DNA from: Porphyrobacter sp. CACIAM 03H1
GTDB lineage: Bacteria; Pseudomonadota; Alphaproteobacteria; Sphingomonadales; Sphingomonadaceae
Length of the DNA stretch: 64,000 bases
Direction of reading: 5' to 3'
NCBI RefSeq assembly: GCF_002215495.1
Contig: NZ_CP021378.1
Location: 2,232,764-2,296,763, forward strand
Each line of letters starts with the position of its first letter. Within the stretch, counting starts at the first letter, position 1. The translations under genes were made by a program, and so were the position numbers. Shown here piece after piece: positions 36,977-45,915 of the stretch. A model generated the notes under the pieces. The model was not told the DNA's origin. It searched no databases and saw nothing but the letters and a program-made list of their open reading frames with translations.

Positions 36977-38338
36977 CTACCTGTAGCACACCTTGCGCGC
37001 CGCCTCGGCGATCCGCGCGGCATCGATCAGCGCAAGCTTTTCGAGGTTGGCGGCATAGGGAAGCGGCACGTCCTCGTTGCAGACCCTCAGGACAGGCGCA
37101 TCGAGGTGGTCGAAGCCCTCCTCCATGCAGATGCTGATGATCTCGCTGGCGATAGAGCAGGTCGGCCAGCCCTCTTCCGCCACGATCAGGCGGTTGGTCT
37201 TGGCGAGGCTCTTCAGCACAGTCTCCTTGTCGAGCGGACGCAGGGTGCGAAGATCGATCACTTCGGCATCGATCCCCTCGCCCGCCAGCGTGTTCGCCGC
37301 TTCGAGCGCGAGGCCGACGCCGATCGAATAGCTGACGATGGTGACGTCCTTGCCCTCGCGCACGATCCGCGCCTTGCCGATGGGAAGGACGTAATCATCG
37401 ACATCCGGAACATCGAAGCTGCGCCCGTATACCAGCTCGTTCTCGAGGAAGACGACCGGATCCTCGGAGCGGATCGCCGCCTTCATCAGCCCCTTCGCAT
37501 CGGCAGCGTCGTAGGGCGCGATCACGATGAGGCCCGGCACGCTCGCATACCACGGCCCATAGTTCTGCGAGTGCTGCGCCGCCACGCGCGAGGCGGCACC
37601 GTTCGGGCCGCGGAACACGATCGGGCAGCGCATCTGGCCGCCCGACATGTAGTTGGTCTTGGCGGCCGAGTTGATGATGTGATCGATCGCCTGCATCGCG
37701 AAGTTGAAGGTCATGAACTCCACGATCGGACGCAGGCCGCCCATCGCTGCGCCCGTACCGATGCCGGCAAAGCCGTACTCGGTGATGGGCGTGTCGATCA
37801 CGCGTTTCGGGCCGAATTCGGCGAGCAGCCCCTGGGTCACCTTGTAGGCGCCCTGATACTCGGCGACTTCCTCGCCCATCACGAAGACGCGGGGATCGCG
37901 GCGCATTTCCTCGGCCATCGCGTCGCGCAGCGCCTCACGCACGGTGGTGCTGACGAGGTTGGTGCCGGCGGGAATGGCGGGATCGGCGGCAGGCGCGGCC
38001 GCAGCAGGCTTCTCGGCCTTGGGTGCCGGAGCAGGCGCCGGAGCAGGAGCGGGTTCGGCTGCGGGCGCGGGCGCCGGTGCGGGAGCAGCTGCCTCCCCTT
38101 CCCCTGCGATCAGCGCGATCACCGCGCCGACCGCCACGTCCTCGGTGCCCGCAGGCACAAGGATCTTCTCCAGCACGCCTTCATCAATGGCTTCGAATTC
38201 CATCGTCGCCTTGTCGGTCTCGATCTCGGCAATGATGTCGCCCGGCTCGATCCGGTCGCCTTCCTGCTTCAGCCACTTGGCGAGCGTGCCCTGCTCCATC
38301 GTCGGCGAGAGCGCCGGCATCTTCAGTTCGATCCCCAT
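36977..38338 (-). CDS. pdhB: Pyruvate dehydrogenase E1 beta with N-terminal lipoyl domain
   Basis: Beta subunit of the heterotetrameric E1 that decarboxylates pyruvate with thiamine diphosphate. 453 residues: a lipoyl domain (about 1-78, lipoyl-lysine K43 in [13 protein letters not shown]), an Ala/Pro-rich flexible linker to about residue 128, then the E1-beta catalytic domain with [16 protein letters not shown], the potassium/TPP interface [14 protein letters not shown], and EEGWPTCS. A lipoyl domain on E1-beta rather than only on E2 is characteristic of many alphaproteobacteria. It follows pdhA after three bases. Confidence 0.96.
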   Translation of the reverse strand: MGIELKMPALSPTMEQGTLAKWLKQEGDRIEPGDIIAEIETDKATMEFEAIDEGVLEKILVPAGTEDVAVGAVIALIAGEGEAAAPAPAPAPAAEPAPAPAPAPAPKAEKPAAAAPAADPAIPAGTNLVSTTVREALRDAMAEEMRRDPRVFVMGEEVAEYQGAYKVTQGLLAEFGPKRVIDTPITEYGFAGIGTGAAMGGLRPIVEFMTFNFAMQAIDHIINSAAKTNYMSGGQMRCPIVFRGPNGAASRVAAQHSQNYGPWYASVPGLIVIAPYDAADAKGLMKAAIRSEDPVVFLENELVYGRSFDVPDVDDYVLPIGKARIVREGKDVTIVSYSIGVGLALEAANTLAGEGIDAEVIDLRTLRPLDKETVLKSLAKTNRLIVAEEGWPTCSIASEIISICMEEGFDHLDAPVLRVCNEDVPLPYAANLEKLALIDAARIAEAARKVCYR

Positions 38339-38341
38339 GGC

Positions 38342-39409
38342 TCAGTACTCCTCCACGAGAACATCGGTGTAGAGTTCACCCGCACCCGGCTCGGGCGAAG
38401 TCTCGGCGAAGTCGGCGGCCTCGGCCACCTCGGCGCGGATCGCCTTGTCGATCGCCTTCAATTCGTCCTCGGTCTTGCCGGCTTCGATCAGCACCTTCTT
38501 GAGCCCCTCGATCGGGTCGTGATGATCGCGCTGTTCCTGCACTTCCTCGCGGGTGCGGTACTTCGCCGGGTCGGACATCGAATGGCCGCGGTAGCGGTAG
38601 GTGTTGCACTCCATCAGCACCGGGCCCTTGCCGGCGCGGACATGGGCGAAGGCGACTTCGGCCGCCGCGCGCACTTCGAGCACGTCCATGCCGTTCACTT
38701 CCATCCCCGGAATGCGGAATGCGGTGCCGCGGCGGTAGAAGCGGGTCTCGGCAGACGACCGCTTGGTCGCGGTGCCCATCGCATACTGGTTGTCCTCGAC
38801 CACAAAGACGATGGGGAGGTTCCACAAGGCCGCCATGTTGAAGGTCTCGTAGACCTGGCCCTGGTTCGCCGCGCCGTCGCCGAAATAGGCGAGGCACAGG
38901 CCGCCGTCCTCGTTGTACTGGTGCGCAAGCGCGAGGCCCCCACCCAGCGCCACCTGCGCGCCGACGATGCCGTGGCCGCCGTAGAACTTGTGCTCGGTCG
39001 AGAACATGTGCATCGACCCGCCCTTGCCCTTCGAGATCCCGGCCTCGCGGCCGGTCAGTTCGGCCATGATCACCTTGGGGTCGATCCCGTAGGCGAGCAT
39101 GTGGCCGTGATCGCGGTAGCCGGTGATGACGCTGTCACGCTCGTTGTCGAGTGCCGACTGCAGGCCGATCGCCACCGCCTCCTGGCCGATATAGAGGTGA
39201 CAGAACCCGCCGATCAGGCCGAGGCCGTAGAGCTGGCCCGCCTTTTCCTCGAACCGCCGGATCAGCAGCATCTGGCGGTAGAATTCGAGCATCTCCGCCT
39301 CGCTCGCCTTGTAGCGCTTGTTCGCCTCGAAGGCGTCCTGGAGCGAATGGAGAATGAAATCGGCATCGTCCGCAGGCTTGGCGGACTTCTTAGCAGGCTG
39401 TTTGGCCAA
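38342..39409 (-). CDS. pdhA: Pyruvate dehydrogenase E1 alpha
   Basis: 355 residues. The TPP/Mg signature is GDGAANQGQVYETFNMA ending in VVEDNQYAMGT, and the regulatory/active-site loop is YRYRGHSMSDP. The likely start is a TTG eight bases after GAGGG that gives a lysine/alanine-rich N-terminus; an ATG 17 codons upstream gives an atypical leader and lies against the promoter. Together with pdhB it makes the alpha2beta2 E1. Genes for E2 are not seen. Confidence 0.95.
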   Translation of the reverse strand: MAKQPAKKSAKPADDADFILHSLQDAFEANKRYKASEAEMLEFYRQMLLIRRFEEKAGQLYGLGLIGGFCHLYIGQEAVAIGLQSALDNERDSVITGYRDHGHMLAYGIDPKVIMAELTGREAGISKGKGGSMHMFSTEHKFYGGHGIVGAQVALGGGLALAHQYNEDGGLCLAYFGDGAANQGQVYETFNMAALWNLPIVFVVEDNQYAMGTATKRSSAETRFYRRGTAFRIPGMEVNGMDVLEVRAAAEVAFAHVRAGKGPVLMECNTYRYRGHSMSDPAKYRTREEVQEQRDHHDPIEGLKKVLIEAGKTEDELKAIDKAIRAEVAEAADFAETSPEPGAGELYTDVLVEEY

Positions 39410-39468
39410 GACAGTATCCCTCTCTCTGGCGCGCTCATGGGGAGGAGAAGCGCCGTCCAACTGTTTGC

Positions 39469-39498
39469 TCTATAGGCAGTGGGACGGGGTTGACGCAA
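39469..39498 (-). promoter_or_regulatory. Candidate sigma-70 promoter for pdhA-pdhB
   Basis: On the minus strand, TTGCGT and TATAGA are separated by 18 bases, about 60 bases upstream of the proposed TTG start. Pattern match only. Confidence 0.4.
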
Positions 39499-39564
39499 CG
39501 GCAAGGCGTTGCAGAAAACCGAACGCGCATACGAAATCAGCGCGCCTTGCGCGTTAGGATCGGG

Positions 39565-39867
39565 TCACTCGTCCTCGAGCGTGAGGACGACCTCGTCCTC
39601 GCGCATCACGCCCAGCTGGTCGCGCACCAATTCGCTGGCAAGATCGGGGTCGGCGGCTTCGGGGTCGAGCAGCATCACGCGGTTGCGCAGGCCATCGCGC
39701 TTAGCGGTGAGCTCGGCAATCTCGGCCTTGCGCTGTTCGAGCGCGGTCGCGTTCTCGCTCCAGGCGAGCAGGCCCGTCGGCCCGGCCACGGCAAAGCCCG
39801 CGAGCAGCAGCAGGCCGCCCAGCGCCGCTACCTTCTTGAGCCTGTTGTCCGTCGCCGGTCTGCGCAT
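39565..39867 (-). CDS. ftsB: Septum formation initiator family protein (FtsB/DivIC)
   Basis: 100 residues: a short cytoplasmic tail, one membrane helix (AALGGLLLLAGFAVAGPTGLLAW), then a coiled coil (LEQRKAEIAELTAKRDGLRNRV) and the conserved region after it (ASELVRDQLGVMREDEVV). FtsB bridges FtsL and FtsQ in the division complex. The ATG was chosen to place the helix near the N-terminus. Position upstream of pdhA is common in alphaproteobacteria. The symbol rests on family and context. Confidence 0.88.
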   Translation of the reverse strand: MRRPATDNRLKKVAALGGLLLLAGFAVAGPTGLLAWSENATALEQRKAEIAELTAKRDGLRNRVMLLDPEAADPDLASELVRDQLGVMREDEVVLTLEDE

Positions 39868-39975
39868 GACGCGATTTGTCCCCTTGCCGCTGCCGTCGAC
39901 AGAATCACACTTGGCCTTTCGCTGCAAGAAGAATGCGCCGCAATGCGCAGGAATCCGGTGGGGAATTGCCCGGTT

Positions 39976-41139
39976 TCAGTAGGAACGCGGCAGGCCGAGC
40001 ACGTGTTCGGCAAGGTAGGAGAGGATCAGGTTGGTCGAGATCGGCGCCACGGTATAGAGCCGCGCCTCGCGGAACTTGCGCTCGACGTCGTATTCCTCGG
40101 CGAAACCGAAGCCGCCGAAGGTCTGGACGCACATGTCCGCCGCCGCCCAGCTGGCTTCCGAAGCAAGGAGCTTGGCCATGTTGGCCTCCTCCCCCGGATT
40201 GCCGCCTTCGTCATAGACCCGCGCCGCATGATGGACCATCAGCTCGGCGGCGCGCATCTGGGCGTAGCAGCGCGCGATCGGGAACTGGACGCCCTGGTTC
40301 TGGCCGATGGGGCGCGCGAAGACACTGCGATCCCTGGCATAGCCGGTCGCCTTCTCGATGAACCACTTGGCGTCCCCGATGCACTCGGCCGCGATCAGGA
40401 TGCGTTCGGCGTTCATGCCGGAGAGGATGTAGCGGAAGCCCTTGCCCTCCTCGCCCACCAGTGCGGAAGCCGGGATCCGCAGATCATCGAAGAACACCTC
40501 GCAGGACGAGTGGTTCATCATCGTGCGGATCGGCTTCACCGTCATGCCGTTTCCGAGCGCCTCGCGCATGTCGACAAGGAAGATCGAGAGGCCTTCGGTC
40601 TTGCTCGCGGCCGCCTCGCGCGGGGTGGTGCGGGCGAGGAGGAGCATGAGGTCGGAATGTTCGGCGCGGCTGGTCCAGATCTTCTGGCCGTTGATCAGAT
40701 AATGATCACCGTCACGCACGGCGCGAGTCTTCAGGGAGAGCGTGTCGGTGCCGCTGGTGGGCTCGCTCACCCCGAAGGCCTGCAAGCGCAGCTCCCCGCT
40801 GGCGATGCGGGGGAGATAGGCCGCCTTCTGCTCCGGTGAGCCATACCGCAGCAGGGTGTTCATGATGTACATCTGCGCATGGGCGCTGGAACCGTTGCAC
40901 CCGCTCGCCTGGATCTCCTCCATTATGACGCAGGCCGCCTCGAGGCTGAGGCCACTCCCGCCGTGCTCGACCGGGATCAACGCCGCGAGGAAACCCGCCT
41001 GTGTCAGCGCATCGACGAATTCCGCCGGATATTCGCGCACGGCATCCTTGGCGCGCCAGTATTCCCCCGGAAAACCGTCGCACAGCGCGCGCACCGCGCG
41101 GCGGATCTCGGCCAGTTCCTCGGGCTCGTGGGCGGACAT
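39976..41139 (-). CDS. Acyl-CoA dehydrogenase family protein
   Basis: 387 residues with the three ACAD parts. Signatures: GVSEPTSGTDTLSLKTRA (flavin contact), INGQKIWTSRAEHSDLML, and the C-terminal QTFGGFGFAEEYDVERKFREA. The usual catalytic YEGT is replaced by VAPIST, so the base found in short-chain ACADs is missing or placed elsewhere; this variant is seen in a distinct subfamily. An AGGAGG site lies nine bases before a GTG two codons upstream, which is an alternative start. Substrate unknown. Divergent from the haloalkane dehalogenase. Confidence 0.9.
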   Translation of the reverse strand: MSAHEPEELAEIRRAVRALCDGFPGEYWRAKDAVREYPAEFVDALTQAGFLAALIPVEHGGSGLSLEAACVIMEEIQASGCNGSSAHAQMYIMNTLLRYGSPEQKAAYLPRIASGELRLQAFGVSEPTSGTDTLSLKTRAVRDGDHYLINGQKIWTSRAEHSDLMLLLARTTPREAAASKTEGLSIFLVDMREALGNGMTVKPIRTMMNHSSCEVFFDDLRIPASALVGEEGKGFRYILSGMNAERILIAAECIGDAKWFIEKATGYARDRSVFARPIGQNQGVQFPIARCYAQMRAAELMVHHAARVYDEGGNPGEEANMAKLLASEASWAAADMCVQTFGGFGFAEEYDVERKFREARLYTVAPISTNLILSYLAEHVLGLPRSY

Positions 41140-41291
41140 CGACACGCGTTCTCTCCTCCTGATCGGCGACGGCTTGCCTTCGCCGCGCGCGCAAGTCCAC
41201 CTCACCAATTTGCGCGCTTTCGCGAAAGACACGGGGTCTGGCAATCCCGTTTCGATCTGCTACCGACTCACCAGAGAGGGAGGCCCCATCC

Positions 41292-42209
41292 ATGCAGATC
41301 ATCGCCCATGACCCCGCCCGCTTCGCCAACCTGCCGGGCTACGACTTCGCCGAGAACTGGCTGACCATCGACCTCGGCGAGGGCCTGTCGGCCCGGATGC
41401 ACTACCTCGACGAAGGGCCGAAGGACGCCCCGCCGCTGCTGCTGTTCCACGGCGAGCCGTCGTGGTCTTATCTCTATCGCAAGATGATCCCGCTGCTTGT
41501 GGACGCCGGCTTCCGCTGCCTCGCGCCTGACCTCATCGGCTTCGGCAAGAGCGACAAGCCCGACGATCAGGCCTTCTACACCTATGCCCGCCATGCCGGG
41601 TGGCTGAAGCAATGGCGCAACGCGGTCGTTCCCGAGGTGGCCGGCTTGTTCTGCCAGGACTGGGGCGGGCTTCTGGGGCTGCGCCTCGTCGGGCAGGAGC
41701 CGGAGCGTTTCGCCTTCGTGGTCGCCAGCAACACCTTCCTGCCGACCGGCGGCGGCACGGCGTCGCCGGGATTTCTCGCATGGCGCGAATTCGCCCGCTC
41801 CTCGCCGGAGTTCCGCATCGGCGGAATCATGGACCGCGGCTGCCAGACTACCCTCTCGCCCGAGGAAGTCGCCGCCTATGACGCCCCCTTCCCCGACGAG
41901 GCCAGCAAGGCGGGCGCGCGCGCCTTTCCGCAGCTGGTGCCGGTCGAGGACGACAAGGACGGGGTCGCCGACAACATCGCGGCATGGGAGGGGCTCGCCG
42001 CTTTCGACAAACCCTTCCTGACGCTGTTCGGCGAGGATGACCCGGTGCTGGGCAAGGCGGCGCCGCTGCTCACCGGCCGGATCAGGGGCGCAGCCGGTCA
42101 GCCTCACGCAATGCTCCCGAAGTGCGGCCATTTCAGCCAGGAAGACCACCCCGAGGCGCTCTCGCAGGGCGTGATCGCGATGGCGCGGAAGGCAGGCTTC
42201 CTGACTTGA
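41292..42209 (+). CDS. Haloalkane dehalogenase (HLD-I, DhlA-like)
   Basis: An alpha/beta hydrolase that replaces halide by hydroxyl in haloalkanes. 305 residues with the DhlA-like FHGEPSWSYLYRKMIP oxyanion segment, nucleophile D123 and halide-binding W124 in CQDWGG, a cap-domain W164 in the FLAW segment (aligned with the second halide Trp of DhlA), acid D250 in FGEDDP, and H280 in CGHFSQED. Length and motifs match subfamily I. Specificity cannot be told, and many homologues prefer brominated substrates. The stop overlaps the TTG start of the MFS gene. Confidence 0.92.
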   Translation: MQIIAHDPARFANLPGYDFAENWLTIDLGEGLSARMHYLDEGPKDAPPLLLFHGEPSWSYLYRKMIPLLVDAGFRCLAPDLIGFGKSDKPDDQAFYTYARHAGWLKQWRNAVVPEVAGLFCQDWGGLLGLRLVGQEPERFAFVVASNTFLPTGGGTASPGFLAWREFARSSPEFRIGGIMDRGCQTTLSPEEVAAYDAPFPDEASKAGARAFPQLVPVEDDKDGVADNIAAWEGLAAFDKPFLTLFGEDDPVLGKAAPLLTGRIRGAAGQPHAMLPKCGHFSQEDHPEALSQGVIAMARKAGFLT

Positions 42210-43426
42210 CCCAAGCCTCCCCTGCCCCCGTCCCCGCCTATCTGACCCGCACGCAGGAGCGGGCGCTCGCGCTCACCATCGCGGTGGTGACGGCGAATGC
42301 CTATTACATCCACCCGATCATCGGCGAGGTCGCGCGCGGTTTCGGCGTCGGCGAGGCGGAGATCGGGCTGGTGCCGGCGCTCAACCAACTGGCGCTGGCG
42401 TTCGGGATCCTGCTGCTTCTGCCGCTCGGCGATTTCTATCCGAACCGGCGGCTGTGCCTGATCTTCGTCGCGGGCCAGACCCTGTGTCTCGGCGGGATGG
42501 TGCTCGCCCCCGGTTTCGTCACGTTCACCGCAGCCTCGACCCTGCTCGGTTTCGTCACCATCGCGCCCTACCTGATCCCCGCCTTCGCCTCGAGGCGGGT
42601 CGCGCCTGAGCGGCTGGGGCAGGTCACGGCGCAGCTTACCGCCGCAGTGATCTTCGGGATCCTCGTGGCGCGGGTCGGCGCGGGGATCATCGCCGCGCGC
42701 GCCGACTGGCACACGGTCTATGTCTGCGCGCTGGTGCTGATGGTGGCGGTGACCGCATTCCTGCCCTTCGCGATGAAAAGCGAGGCCACCGCCAAGCAGC
42801 CCCCGGCAGGCTACGGGGCGCTGATCGCCTCGGTCTTCACCCTCGCTGCAAGACACCCCGACATGCGTCTTTCCGCCGCGATCCAGGGCCTGAACTTCGC
42901 GACCTTCACCGCGACCTGGCTGGCGTTGGCGCTACATCTGACAAGCCCTGCGATGGGTTACGGGACCGATGATGTCGGCTATCTCGCCGCGATCGCCGCG
43001 GTCAGCGTGTTCAGCACCCCGCGGCTCGGTCGCTGGGCGGACAGGGTCGGCCCGCGCCGCGCAAGGCTCGGGGCGGCGGTGGTTCAGATGACGGGCATCG
43101 CGCTGTTCTATCCGCTCGGGCACAGCATTTGGGGGGTGATGGTGCCGCTGCTCCTCACCAACCTCGTCGGGCCGACGATCGACGTGACGGGGCGGATGAC
43201 GCTCTTCACCCTCGCGCCCGACATCCGCACACGGCTCACCACCAGCTACATCGTCGCGATGTTCATCGGCGGAGCGATCGGCAGCGCGCTCGGCACGGCG
43301 GTCTACGATCTGGGCGGATGGGGCGCGACCTGTTCGCTACTGCTGACCATGTCGGCAGGCGTGCTGGTCCTCTCCGCCCATGCCGAGCGCCGCTGGCGCA
43401 AATCCCCCGGTGTTCCCAGTGGCTGA
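42206..43426 (+). CDS. MFS transporter
   Basis: 406 residues with about twelve hydrophobic segments. The start is a TTG in a TTGA overlap with the dehalogenase stop; upstream in-frame sequence lies within the dehalogenase and is not hydrophobic. The NRRLCLIF and LGRWADRVGPRRARLG loops resemble the cytoplasmic motif A region of the major facilitator superfamily. Drug/sugar:proton antiporter-like in appearance. Its coupling to the dehalogenase suggests uptake or export of a related halogenated or alcohol compound (inference). Confidence 0.88.
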   Translation: MTQASPAPVPAYLTRTQERALALTIAVVTANAYYIHPIIGEVARGFGVGEAEIGLVPALNQLALAFGILLLLPLGDFYPNRRLCLIFVAGQTLCLGGMVLAPGFVTFTAASTLLGFVTIAPYLIPAFASRRVAPERLGQVTAQLTAAVIFGILVARVGAGIIAARADWHTVYVCALVLMVAVTAFLPFAMKSEATAKQPPAGYGALIASVFTLAARHPDMRLSAAIQGLNFATFTATWLALALHLTSPAMGYGTDDVGYLAAIAAVSVFSTPRLGRWADRVGPRRARLGAAVVQMTGIALFYPLGHSIWGVMVPLLLTNLVGPTIDVTGRMTLFTLAPDIRTRLTTSYIVAMFIGGAIGSALGTAVYDLGGWGATCSLLLTMSAGVLVLSAHAERRWRKSPGVPSG

Positions 43427-43486
43427 CACACAAGGTGTAAGGCGTAACTTCTTGTTAAGCCTCTGTCGGTAAACAGGTTCTTGAAA

Positions 43487-43553
43487 GGCGCTACGGCCAG
43501 ATACCGAATGACGGGTCAATCGCCTGTCACTCCGGTTGGGCCGAGCGCCTTTT
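43487..43553 (+). terminator. Long hairpin terminator after the MFS gene
   Basis: GGCGCT pairs with AGCGCC at the base, GGCC with GGCC above it, CCG with CGG, and the inner TGACGGG with CCTGTCA, forming a rod of about 63 nt with small interior loops, followed by TTTT. Position and T-run fit a Rho-independent terminator of the dehalogenase-MFS operon. Confidence 0.7.
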
Positions 43554-43579
43554 GTCTGTCCGGCAGACGATGGGGTGGA

Positions 43580-43656
43580 TGGTGACCCCGGCGCGATTCG
43601 AACGCGCGGCCCTCAGATTAGGAATCTGATGCTCTATCCTGCTGAGCTACGGGGTC
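43580..43656 (-). tRNA. tRNA-Arg(CCU)
   Basis: 77-nt cloverleaf including the encoded CCA. Acceptor GACCCCG pairs with CGGGGTC; the anticodon loop TTCCTAA is closed by CAGAT/ATCTG and gives anticodon CCU. The T-loop TTCGAAT is intact. Confidence 0.97.
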
Positions 43657-43689
43657 CCGAGCGGCTTCATAGCAGCAGGGGCTTTCCGA

Positions 43690-44154
43690 TCAATTCAACT
43701 TTTCGGGCGGCGCCACAGGGAAAGGCAGCGGCGCCACCGGCACGCCCTCCTCGATCAGCGCCTTGGCCTCGGCGAGGCTCGCCTGCCCGTGGATCGGGGC
43801 CTCGTCGCGCTCGCCATAGTGCATCTTGCGGGTCTCCTCGGCGAACCTGTCGCCGACCCAGGTGGAATTCTTGAGCGCCTCGGCCTGCGCCTTGGCGAGC
43901 GCCGCCAGCGCCTTCTGCACCTCTGGCGGCATCGGCGTGTTCGCCATGGGCCGCGGTTCGGACGGGAGCACCTCCTGACGGCTGTTGCCCTTGGCGGGCA
44001 CGGCAGGGGCCATCGGGGCCTTGCTTACCTCGCCCGAACCGCAAGAGGGGCAAGCGAGCAGGCCGCGGGCGCGCTGGTCCTCGTAATCGGCCGAGGAGCC
44101 GAACCACCCTTCGAAACGGTGGCCTTCATGGCAGGCAAGGTCGTAGACGATCAT
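43690..44154 (-). CDS. DUF1178 family protein
   Basis: 154 residues, matching the alpha/betaproteobacterial DUF1178 family: an N-terminal MIVYDLACHEGHRFEGWFGS segment with an unpaired Cys/His, a CPSCGS knuckle around residue 35, and the C-terminal region with WVGDRFAEETRKMHYGE. Cysteine placement suggests a small metal-binding site. Function is unknown. It follows the nitrilase gene after six bases, an association repeatedly seen for DUF1178. Confidence 0.88.
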   Translation of the reverse strand: MIVYDLACHEGHRFEGWFGSSADYEDQRARGLLACPSCGSGEVSKAPMAPAVPAKGNSRQEVLPSEPRPMANTPMPPEVQKALAALAKAQAEALKNSTWVGDRFAEETRKMHYGERDEAPIHGQASLAEAKALIEEGVPVAPLPFPVAPPEKLN

Positions 44155-44160
44155 GGCGCG

Positions 44161-44982
44161 TCAGGATTTGGCGATTTCCCGCCGGTTGGCAAGAGCCGGA
44201 ACCTGGGCACGCACCTCCCTGATCCGCCCAAGGTCGATGTCGCAGAAACCGAGGCCCGGCGCATCGCCGCCCATGTCGAGCAGCACCTCGCCCCACGGGT
44301 CGACGACAAGCGAGTGACCATAGGTCTCGCGCCCGTCCTCGTGGCGACCAACCTGGGCTGCGGCGATGACGAAGGCCTGCGCCTCGATCGCCCGGGCGCG
44401 CAGCATCACGTGCCAGTGGGCTGCGCCGGTGGGCCGGGTGAAGGCGGCGGGCACGGCGATGGCATCGCAGCGGCGGTCACCAAGCGCACCGAACAGCGCG
44501 GGGAACCTGAGATCGTAGCAGATCGTGAGACCGAGCCGCCCGAGCGGCGTATCCTCGACCGTCACGACCTCGCGCCCCGGTTCGTAGGCGTTGCTTTCGC
44601 GCCAGCTCTCACCGCTGGCGAGATCGACGTCGAACATGTGGGTCTTGTCGTAGGTGACAGGCGGGCCGAGATCGGGGTGGAAGTAGTGCGTGCGGTTGGC
44701 CCATTTGCCCCCACCCGCCGCCACCGGTATCGAGCCGACCACGATATCGAGATGCTGCTTGGCCGCGATAACAGAGAGGCTCTCGATCACCCTGTCCGGC
44801 GCATCGCTCTCGATCCAGGCACGCGCGCGGGCGCGATCACGGTCGAGCAGCAGCGACATCTCGGGGGTGAACAGCATCAGCGCGCCGCGCTTGGCGCAAC
44901 GTTTTGCGGCATCCTCGATCACCGCCAGATTGGCCTCCGGGTCCACACCCGAGGTCATCTGCAGGACGCCGATGGTGAGCAT
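44161..44982 (-). CDS. Carbon-nitrogen hydrolase (Nit1/Nit2-like)
   Basis: 273 residues of the nitrilase superfamily. Catalytic triad: E41 in FTPEMS, K113 in YDKTHMFD, C155 in LTICYDLRFP. The KTHMFDVD and RPTGAAHWHVMLRARAIE regions match the Nit branch that deaminates dioxo (deaminated) glutathione or omega-amides. Its neighbour grxC, 14 bases upstream in the same direction, is compatible with a glutathione-related role. Confidence 0.9.
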   Translation of the reverse strand: MLTIGVLQMTSGVDPEANLAVIEDAAKRCAKRGALMLFTPEMSLLLDRDRARARAWIESDAPDRVIESLSVIAAKQHLDIVVGSIPVAAGGGKWANRTHYFHPDLGPPVTYDKTHMFDVDLASGESWRESNAYEPGREVVTVEDTPLGRLGLTICYDLRFPALFGALGDRRCDAIAVPAAFTRPTGAAHWHVMLRARAIEAQAFVIAAAQVGRHEDGRETYGHSLVVDPWGEVLLDMGGDAPGLGFCDIDLGRIREVRAQVPALANRREIAKS

Positions 44983-44996
44983 CAGACGGTCTGCTC

Positions 44997-45260
44997 CTAT
45001 CCCGCGAGAAGCGCGTCGAGCTTGCCCTCGCGTTCAAGCGCGGCCAGATCGTCCGACCCGCCCACATGGGTATCGCCAATGAAAATCTGCGGCACCGTCA
45101 TCGCGTTCGGGGCGCGGGCGAGCATTTCCTCGCGCTTCGGCCCGCCCATCGTGATGTCGTATTCGTTGAAGACGGCACCCTTCTCGGTCAGCAGGCGCTT
45201 GGCGCGCACGCAGAAGGGACAGGCGAACTTGGTGTAGATGTCGATCTGGGGGGCGGCCAT
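44997..45260 (-). CDS. grxC: Glutaredoxin 3
   Basis: A dithiol glutaredoxin of 87 residues with active site CPFC (C14, C17), the TVPQIFIGDTHVGGSDDL glutathione-binding loop with the cis-Pro TVP, and normal family length. The ATG was chosen because it gives the usual short MAAPQIDIYTKFACP start; the open frame is longer but not family-like. It probably forms an operon with the nitrilase and DUF1178 genes. Confidence 0.95.
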   Translation of the reverse strand: MAAPQIDIYTKFACPFCVRAKRLLTEKGAVFNEYDITMGGPKREEMLARAPNAMTVPQIFIGDTHVGGSDDLAALEREGKLDALLAG

Positions 45261-45268
45261 TTGCACCT

Positions 45269-45297
45269 CTTGAAAGCTCTCGTCGGAAAACCAGATA
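45269..45297 (+). promoter_or_regulatory. Possible heat-shock (RpoH-type) promoter for hsp20
   Basis: CTTGAAA, identical to the sigma-32 -35 consensus, is followed after 15 bases by CCAGATA, which only partly resembles the -10 element. It sits in the spacer shared with grxC, and a start here would leave a leader of about 100 nt before hsp20. Confidence 0.3.
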
Positions 45298-45408
45298 GGG
45301 CCTGTCGCCGCGTTTCGCCAGTCTCGGGAAACGGTCACGGCGGCAAGGCGGGTGCTGCATCCGGCAGGCCCGCGCCCGAACCAAATTGCTCCAGAGGAGG
45401 ATTTGCCA

Positions 45409-45888
45409 ATGTCGCGTTTCGATTTCACCCCCTATCGCCGCTCCACCGTGGGCTTCGATCGCCTGTTCGACCTGCTCGAGAACCAGGCGCGCCTCAATGC
45501 CGGCGACAACTACCCCCCCTTCAACATCTCGCGCCGCGGCGAGGACAATTACCGCATCACCCTCGCGGTTGCTGGCTTCCGCCCGCAGGACATCGACATC
45601 ACCGCGCAGCAGAACCTGCTCGTCGTGCAGGGCCGCAAGCGCGAGGAGGCCGAGGACGGATCGGAGCTGATCCACGTCGGCATCGCCAACCGTGGCTTCG
45701 AACGCCGCTTCGAACTGGCCGACTTCGTGCGGGTGGAGCGCGCGGACCTCGCTGACGGACTGCTGATCATCGATCTCGTGCGCGAGGTTCCCGATGCGAT
45801 GAAGCCGCGCAAGATCGCCATCGGCGGCGCGGCAACCCTGACGGCGGTGCCGTCTCCCGACGACAGCGACGCGGCCAGCGCCGCCTGA
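45409..45888 (+). CDS. Small heat shock protein Hsp20
   Basis: An ATP-independent holdase chaperone of the IbpA type, 159 residues. The alpha-crystallin domain spans about 38-135, with YPPFNISRRGEDNYRITLAVAGF, the RGFERRFELADFVRVERADL strand region and DGLLIIDLVREVPD. A GAGGAGG site precedes the ATG by eight bases. An Ala/Ser/Asp tail ends the protein. Confidence 0.93.
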   Translation: MSRFDFTPYRRSTVGFDRLFDLLENQARLNAGDNYPPFNISRRGEDNYRITLAVAGFRPQDIDITAQQNLLVVQGRKREEAEDGSELIHVGIANRGFERRFELADFVRVERADLADGLLIIDLVREVPDAMKPRKIAIGGAATLTAVPSPDDSDAASAA

Positions 45889-45915
45889 CCTCCGGCCCGC
45901 AAGCCGGCACGAATC

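Noticed and set aside
37106..39475. 789-codon plus-strand frame across pdhB and pdhA
   Set aside because: Antisense to two well-conserved genes; the composition is shadow-like.
43487..43553. A separate small RNA gene
   Set aside because: The hairpin and T-run are explained as the terminator of the MFS operon, and no well-spaced promoter precedes it.
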